This document shows, piece by piece, positions 56,490 through 64,000 of a stretch of DNA of 64,000 bases (position 1 is the first letter of the stretch; every line of letters begins with the position of its first letter). The translations under genes were made by a program, and so were the position numbers. The notes beneath the pieces were generated by a model. It saw only the letters and a list, made by a program, of their open reading frames with translations, made no database searches and was not told the DNA's origin. The DNA is from Rhizomys pruinosus. Taxonomy: Eukaryota > Chordata > Mammalia > Rodentia > Spalacidae. Location of the stretch: contig VZQC01000265.1 of NCBI GenBank assembly GCA_009823505.1, forward strand, positions 1,864,707 to 1,928,706, read 5' to 3'.

Positions 56490-59400
56490 AGGAGTTGCTC
56501 TGCCTTGAGGGTCCTGCAGAAGGAGTCTTGGGGGATACAGAGCCCCAGGAACATGACATTACTGCTAGGTATCAGTCTGCAGCAGAGAGGATATATTTTC
56601 TTGGATGATACCATGCAGATATCAAGGTGTCTTGCACCCTGTGTTTGGAAGAAAAAAAGGTAAGTAATGAAATAGGCTGCTTCCAGCTTCTGCCCAAAGA
56701 AGCAAAGAACAGAAGGCATGTACGCTGTTATATTCATTGCCTTATGTGATCGGTCAGATTTCTCTTGCCACTGTGATAGCCACTTCTCTGATGGGCTATA
56801 TAGCATGCACGGACGTGCAGAGGCAGAGCGCAGCTCACGATCTTCTCGAGTTCACTCCCTGAGTCTGCTTAGAAAGCCAGACAGCCAGGGTACTAAACAA
56901 GTCAGCCGCAGGTGTTCAGTGAATATCTGTATTATAAATTAAAAAAAAAACAAAATCAAAATCAAATTCATCAGACAGTTGAGCCAAAAGAACATAGTTC
57001 AAGTGACTTGGCAGAATTAAAAAGGATTCTAGGAAAGTCCTTTCTCCAAATTCCACTAGGACAGTTTAAAAATCAAACCCAAGTAGATTGTATTATAATA
57101 GATTTGGCTTTGTTAAAACAACAGAAATCCATTTGAATGCACAGTGGGCAAATAGATCTGAATTGCTAAAAATTTGTCCATGCATGTCTACTTAGCAAAG
57201 CTATTGAGAAAAACTCCACTTAAAAAAGCAGAGTTACTACTGCTCTGAGAAGACAGAATGACTCAAATATTGTTTCATGCTCAGCAAGCCCAGAACAACT
57301 CCACATGAAAGGACAAACAATTCATCTTAATTGGCCATTTTCGCTTTTCAGAAATAAAATGGTTCAGTGGGAAAAAAGATAAAAACAGATACTTCCTTCT
57401 TTCAGATCCTTACAATGCAAGACCAGAGCCCAATCGAAACCTTCTGACGTTGTTGGCCATGTGCGGAAGGACTCTGTTATTTCCCTCGCAGGGATAACAG
57501 AAGAAGCCCCCAGGGTCAGAGCCTCCCCTTCAGCTCTCATAGCCGGGGCATATGTAGCAGGATCTCTCTCAGGACTGCTGCACTGGAGGAGGGGTCTTCC
57601 TACTTTGAAGATGCTGATCCAGGACCTGCCAGATGCTCAGCAGATAAAGACACTAGCATGAAGCTCAGGGACAGTTCTCTCCTTCCACTGAGGGTCCATC
57701 GGATCAAACTCAGGTCACCAGGCTTGAAGGCAAGGCACCCTTCCTGCTGCTGTGCCTTGTTGCCAGCCCTGCGCCTGTCTCTTTATTTGCAGAGTAGAGC
57801 TTCCACCTGTCCACTGAGGACACTGCTGGTCACCTCAATTTGGGCTGCCCAGGGAGCATGCTTCCCTGACAGAGCCTTTCACGTCTCAGACATGTTTTGT
57901 ATTCTGCATGCTCACAGTAGCCTGGATAGTCTCTGTACTTTTCTCTTATTCATTTCAGGGATTTAGAAACCGATAGCCGAGGGTTAGGGGGGAGGTAAAA
58001 CTAGCTAAGTGTGCAGAATTGGAATTTCTGGCTCGATCTAGACCCAGGACTTCTGCTGCACATGCATGTAGCTTGAAGCACCACCCTGTGCCCTGCATCT
58101 CTCCACTGTGGGGGTTCCAGGGAACTGGACAACTTCTCTAAGAACTGCATCTGTCAGACGGTATCTGCGTGTCCCCACCCCACCCTAGTTCCTACAAGTG
58201 CCCTGACTAACTGACCCCATGCCTCTAGCTGGCTGGACTCAGTTCTTTTGACATACCTGGTTGGAAGTCCTGTGTTTCCCCCTTCCCTCCTCCCGACTAG
58301 CAGCCTCGCCCTCTGGAAGACTGGGTCTTGCCATCTGTGTACCCCAGGATTCACATTCTGCACTAGCTCTGTGAGTTGACTTGGTGGGTTCTGGACTTAA
58401 TTGATTTTGAAGTCTTCACTTCCATCCCACTCTAATGCTGAACGCTTATCCTTTGGTGCTGTCATGCACGGATTCCAGGGCCATTTGGTGCCTGGGGAAG
58501 GGAAGCCAGGGCCATGGCAAGCCTCTCAGGACTAGGGGCAGGATGCCAGCTCCAGAGCTGAGTGTCAGATTCATACGCAGCGCCAGAGAACTTCCCCAGC
58601 TCCCTAGATGGTTGCCTTGGAGGATGATCTGCTTCAAATGATGAAGAGTAAAGTTAGGTCTGTGACATTGAAAACTTTGGCTTTAAAGAGCAGTTTTCAC
58701 AATGGAGAGAAGGTATGTTGTTTCTGCTATCCAACCACCTGGCGGAGGTTTGAGGGATAAAGCTGGTTGCTTGGGAAACAAATTAGCTGCCACAGACAAG
58801 AGTGTCTTTGTGGGAGGCAGAGCTTGTTGTTCAAAGGCTAATCTTCAATTTAAAATGCCATCTTTTGGCAAAAAGGAAATAAAATGAAGTGAGGAGATAA
58901 GGGGCGCAGCTATGCTGTCCTTCTGGCCATGCATCTGACAGGAACTTCAGATGAAAAATACCTTTTGGGGATCAGAAGACAGCTCAGCAGGTAAACACCG
59001 TGCCACGCCCACAACCCGGTTCGAATCCCTGAACCCACAGTGAAGAGAGAGAACCAGCTCCTACAAGAAAGTTTCTCATCTGACTTCACACGTGTGCTGT
59101 GGCAGCCTATGTTCATACATTCACATGTGATGATGGATGATGAAAGAGAAGAAGAAGAAGAGAAAAAGAAGAAGAAGAAGAAAAAAGAAGCAGAGCATCT
59201 CGCAGTGATAGAAGAATTGCTCCCACTGCCTGTGGCTGTGTTCCTGTCTCTTCCAGCCACCTGGAGCAGACAGGGAGGTGGCCACAGGTCCAGAAGTGTA
59301 GGATTTTACATGCCAAACCCACGAAGCAGAGGAAGCACAAGCCTCCATGCAGCCAGTTTGAAATACGTGCTACACCCGACATGGCCAGAACCCATCCCTG

Positions 59401-61014
59401 AGGTCCAGCCGGGGGGGGGGGGCTCCTCTTCCCCCTTTCCGAGCCATGGAATCATAGCTAATACTCGGAATGGGTTGGGAGTCTGGGAGTGGATCCAGTG
59501 GTAATAAGTTACAGAGGTTACTCGCTAAGATAGTGCGAAACAGAGTTATGAAACTTCAGGGTTGGCCCAGAGCTTTGCCAGGGTCCTCGTTCGGTCTTCT
59601 CCTCCAGCACTTCAATTACTAATCTGCTGAGTCACTCGCTGATTCAATGACTTGTTTAATAAAAGTATTGGCTCTGCCACTTCCTAGCTGTGTAACCTGG
59701 AGCAAATTGTTTAACCATTCTGTGCTTCTGTTTCCACGTCTGTAAAGCAGGGATCCTAATGGCGTCCACTTTCCAGAAGGTGCTAAGTGAGCATGGGATA
59801 TTTGGAAGGGATTGCTGAAAGGTACTCTGACCTCTGATTCCACATCATAGTGCCTGCTTGGAACCCTCTTACTCTGAAACCCTGGCCACCGTGGCTGAGA
59901 TTCCCTGGGAATATCCTACCTTGGCTTGCATACACCATAGATAGGGGCTTCTCCATTCGCAGGGTCTCCAGGGGTTAGAAAATCAGTCCTCACACAGCTT
60001 TTAACTGTGCATTCCAAGAAGAGGGAACAGGCTGGGGCCCTCTGAAGCCTTCAGAACTGAAGCCTGGAGCATTGGGTTTGGGCTGTCAGGGGACGTCAGT
60101 GGACAGTAGAGGCAGGTGGGACTGTGGAATGACCCCAGGGCATGGGCCTCAGGCCAGGCTCTGCAGGTGCACTTGAGCAGCGTCTCAGCACTGTTGGTAT
60201 CTCTTTCCCAGTGTCTCTCCCTTCCTCCTGAAGCCAACACAGTTGGTCACTTCTGGGCTCTCACCCCCTTACCACCCTCAAAGAACAACACAGCAAGTCT
60301 GTGTTGGCCTTTGTGTATTCTAGCCTGCCTCTTGTCTGCCCCCTTCCCACCTGACGCATGCCAGGGAAGACCAGGGGTTAGCTGCCTTAGTCCAGTTTGC
60401 CTTCTGGCCAGGATCTGGCCACCATTGTTTTTGGTGGTTGACCTGAGAGCGGGAGGTGCAGAAGCTAGTCCAGCTTTGAATCTGCAGGGCTGGACAGACG
60501 CCGGATGTCATAGCAGCCTGTCACGTCTCGTCTGCTTGTAACACACCCATTCTGAAAAGCTTGAGGACCCTGTCTCTCTATCCCCCACTGTACTGAGAGT
60601 GTCTCTCTCCACTTCCCTGCAGCTCATTCCTTCAGTCTGTTGAGTCAGGTGCACAACTCTCCCCACTCCACACCGTGAAGGTACTCGAGTATTCTGTTGG
60701 CTCCACCAGGGCGAAGCACTGCGTGATGCAGCCCAGCCACGGCCTTATGGAAAGCGAGTTGTGTTGGATCCTGCTTCAGATTCCAGATGACCAAGCCACT
60801 TAATTCCAAGCCTCCACATGCTCATCCTCAAAATGATGTACTAGCAGTGTGGGCGCACACACGCTCGGGGGCACACACACACACACCACACAGGCTGATT
60901 GTGAGTAGTATAAAGAACAGTTTAGCAAAGCACTAAAAGATAGCATCTGCTACTCCTACTACTGTTTTGCTTTATTATTATAAAGCAGCTTCATGTTTCA
61001 AGTCATTCTTTTTT

Positions 61015-61335
61015 ATTTTGCGTGTTTATGTGTGTTGCATATGTGTTTTTATGTGTGGTGTGTGCACATGTGTGTGTTCTGTATGCGGAGGCAGAGAACT
61101 GACATCAGGTGCATTTCCCCAGTTGCTCACATCTCAATATTTTGTGTCAGGGTTCTCTCTTGAACATCAAGTTCGCTGTTCAGCCAGGCTGGCTGGCCAG
61201 AGACCTTAGGACTCTGTGCTGGGGTTGAGAACACATTGCTGTGCCCAGCGTTTACCTGGGTTTCTGGGGATCCGGAACAAGGTGCTCATATTTGCACAGT
61301 GATTAACTTTATTCACTGAACCATCTCCCTAGCCT
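61015..61335 (-). mobile_element. B4-type SINE, antisense (copy 2)
   Basis: Same element as 52,470-52,782, with about ten single-base insertions ('gtgttgcatatg', 'gggttctctcttgaac', 'ggtttctgggg'). These are confined to the SINE and its edge. Confidence 0.8.
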
Positions 61336-62452
61336 CCATGTTTTCTTAATTCACCTGATTTCCAACACAACCCTGCAAAATAGTTGAAGCAGAGACACTT
61401 TGCATCTTACCCATGAATAAGTTGATGAGATGTCAGCTTTTGTAAAATCACACACTTGTCTGGACCAAACCCCCCCACACCGTGGCACAGCAGAAGCAGG
61501 CATGCCCATGGGAGGTGGACGAAAGAGGCCTGTAACTTACAAAGGCCGAGACGAGACAGTATTGGGCTAGACAGTGTTAACAATTATTCAGACCATCATT
61601 CTTTGCTTGGAGAAGAAAACCCATGATTTATTAAGCAAACTGGCTCTGTCTCTCCAGGAATGATGTTCAGTTTTATTTCCAGTTTCTTACCCTACACTGA
61701 GAAGGGAAAAAATTGGAAAAGTCTCTTGTGAGATTTACTGTATAATACTGTGCGATGGAAAGGCACGTCAGACGGCACAAGGGGGCTGTGAACAGTAGAT
61801 GCGCTAATAGGGTCAGAGAAAGAACAACTTATGGACGCAGAGCAGGGGAAATAAGAGCCTAACCATGATTTGTTTGCATGGAGTTTGTCCTGATCTGTGC
61901 TCTAGCTAGTTCGCAGACATTTTTCTTGTCTCCAAGTCTCCTGGTTGAAGCCCAACAGCTTCCTGCTGAGGTGCTGAGTTGCTTCTCAGGGTTGCCTCGT
62001 GGATGGAGAGGATGAAGGGTGAGTGGGCTAAAACAGAGCGTGAGGAAATCAGCGTGGAGAGGGAAGAACACAACGTGCTCGGTGCCCCCAGATCATGTGT
62101 ATTGCTTTCCACCTGGATGATGGAGGGCCCCAGCTTGAACCTTGAGAGCCACCGAGGGGAGAGGCCTGGCTTTCCTGATATGCCTTGTGTTCTTGTTCCT
62201 GGGTTCTGCAGAGAATAAGCATTACGTGCAACTCATCTCCTGTGCACGGCTGGTGTACGTGCATATTGCTGTATGTATACTGTATACTGTTCGTGAGTTG
62301 GAACACACTCCACCCATGTTTTGGTGGGGTGGATTTCATTGTCAGTCATCACTGGACACATTAGCTTACACAGATAGCGGCACCCAGCTTAGTGGGAACA
62401 GAGTCACATAAGGTAGTTTTTCAGCGAAGGTTTTAGGAGCTTATTCAAGGCG

Positions 62453-62606
62453 GGGCTGAAGAGATGGCCCAGCAGCTAAGAGCGCTTACTGTTCTGCCAG
62501 AGGACCCCGATTTAGTTCCCAACATCCACATGGTGGCTTACAACCATTGTAACTCCAGTTCAGGGGACTCCAATGTCTTCTTTCTGACCCCTATATACAT
62601 GCAGGC

Positions 62607-62641
<35 letters not shown>
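62453..62641 (+). mobile_element. B3/B2-type SINE with (CA)n end (copy 2)
   Basis: Same element as 53,897-54,085, with small indels and a longer CA run. Confidence 0.9.
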
Positions 62642-62643
<2 letters not shown>

Positions 62644-63331
62644 CCTTAAAAAATACAAAATTTAAAAACAAGCAAAAGAAAAAATACAAAATAAGGAAAT
62701 TTGCAGCAGCTAATCAGGCTGTGCCTGGGCTCAGCAGAAAAAGTGGGCTCCTGGTGTTCTCTGTGCTGCGTTAGAAGGTGACTACTGGGGCTTCCTGCCA
62801 GAGGTGAGCTGACATTACATGCATAGAGCTCCCTTTGTTTTTCAGCCTAGCGTTTTGGAACCCAATGCCTTGGCAGCTCTCAGTCACCTTTGCATAACTG
62901 ACAAACATCCCTGAGGTCAGCCAAGTAAGTAAAGGAAGAGAGGATTAGTTCAGCTCAGAGTTTCAGAAGTTTCAGTCCACTGTGGCTGGTCTCAGGCACA
63001 TGGGAGCATGAAACAGAGGCTGCCCAGCTCAGCGCAGCTGGAAAGCTGAGACTACCCAGCAGAGACAGATGCAGCCTTTGAAGGCACCCCGTCCGGTGAC
63101 CCGCTTCCTCCAAAAAGGCTCACTCCATAGTTTCTTTTACTCTCACCAGTGGACATATCCATGGGAAAGGGCAGGGCCCTGGAGAGCCACTCATTTCCCT
63201 GAGGCCATAAGCCAGCCGGCAGCCAAACCCGTGGCTCATGAGCCTTCAAGGAATAGCTCAGATTCAAACCACAACCCTGACCTATTTTAAGAAAGCCATC
63301 TCCAGACTAGAGAAGGTATTGGTTCCAGGGA

Positions 63332-63496
63332 GAGTCCTGGACTTGACCTGGAGATCCTAGTGCTGGAGTGTAGAGTCCTGGGCTTGACCCAGAGATCCTA
63401 GTGCTGGAGTGTGGAGTCCTGGGCTTGACCTGGAGATCCTAGTGCTGGAGTGTGGAGTCCTGGGCTTGACCTGGAGATCCTAGTGCTGGAGTTGTG
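63332..63496. repeat. 41-bp minisatellite, 4 units (copy 2)
   Basis: The same variant order as at 54,782-54,945, with one added T in the last unit. The array length did not change between copies. Confidence 0.95.
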
Positions 63497-64000
63497 GAGC
63501 GAGAACCCCCAAGGCTCAGCAAGAAGGCTCTGTGTTAAATATTTCTCAGGTTTCCTGCTTATATCGTCAGGTATAGAGCAATCACAGTGTCATCTCTAGG
63601 CATGCATTATATATGCATATAAGTCTTTTGTTGTGATGGTTACCAAGTATTCGGTAAGATGCAACCCACATAAGGCTCAGCCCAAATACTGGCTTCTGCT
63701 AATTATGTTTTATATATTGTACAATATTGTACAATACACAATAAGGGCTGGGGCTGGGAGATCCATGTGGTAAAGCAGAGGTTTCCTCTCTTCCCCCCAT
63801 CACCAAGAAGCTTAGTCCAGGGAGAGCAGAACTGAGGAGGTGCCTGGTGTTAGAGCACATGTATTAAAGAGTGAACAGACAAGGAATGGATCAACAAATG
63901 AAGGCCTGGGCTTCGCAAGGAAGGGCTTCTAGCCCAGCTTCAAGTTGGATGGGGGCACATCAAAGAAACCCTTGTAGAAGAGTCATCCCTGCCTGAATGC

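Larger units (their letters stand above)
56488..64000 (+). repeat. Direct-repeat unit, copy 2, running off the window end
   Basis: Counterpart of 47,986-55,450. Indel-rich patches lie at about 56,650-56,940, 57,300-57,440, 57,670-58,260, 58,470-59,205, 60,870-61,280, 62,400-62,680 and 63,480-63,610. Intervening stretches such as 59,206-60,200 and 61,860-62,400 are essentially identical to copy 1. The B1 of copy 1 (48,270-48,405) is barely recognisable at 56,810-56,940. Confidence 0.95.

Overview
The window is nuclear DNA from a rodent, most likely a cricetid (hamster, vole or deer-mouse group). The evidence is the dense mix of B1, B2/B3, B4 and ID-type SINEs, MaLR-type LTRs, a rodent gammaretrovirus-like ERV and abundant (CA)n, (GA)n and (AAAT)n microsatellites. 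The B2 copies carry a 3' half that differs from the mouse consensus I know, which is why I lean to cricetids; that is inference. I find no complete protein-coding gene, no tRNA, rRNA or snRNA gene and no CRISPR array. Almost every open reading frame of 60-300 codons is a by-product of SINEs, microsatellites or GC-rich sequence.

Layout. 1-29.8 kb is ordinary intergenic or intronic DNA with scattered SINEs, two clear MaLR-like LTRs or fragments (7.7-8.1 and 23.1-23.4 kb), an antisense L1-like 3' end (3.9-4.3 kb), a 360-bp TTCC polypyrimidine tract (16.8-17.1 kb) and several minisatellites (17.28, 23.88 and 24.5 kb). 29,985-36,270 is one nested provirus. Its two 478-bp LTRs are flanked by the 4-bp duplication CCAT, and it has a tRNA-Gln-like primer site, a gag start that stops after nine codons, an Env C-terminus and a polypurine tract. 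I see no reverse transcriptase or integrase. It sits inside an older antisense B2/B3 and has itself been hit by a B1, a MaLR-like LTR and a young B2.

39.7-42.3 kb is a strong CpG island with a candidate 5' exon ending at a good splice donor (40,614/40,615). It is the only convincing gene-control region; the gene itself is not recognisable.

44.36-64 kb is dominated by copies of one locus. 44,361-46,737 is an inverted copy of 46,937-49,318, with a single N (46,738) and a B2 at the centre. 56,488 to the window end is a direct copy of 47,986-55,450. Copy differences are mostly one-base indels packed into patches between kilobase-long near-identical runs. That pattern fits an assembly made from incompletely corrected long reads better than a real segmental duplication, though a real recent duplication is not excluded.

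The parts worth a second look are the B2-B1 chimeric SINE with one target-site duplication (19,114-19,382), the nested non-autonomous provirus, a minisatellite grown inside a B4 SINE, the orphan CpG-island promoter and the suspicious palindrome/duplication.
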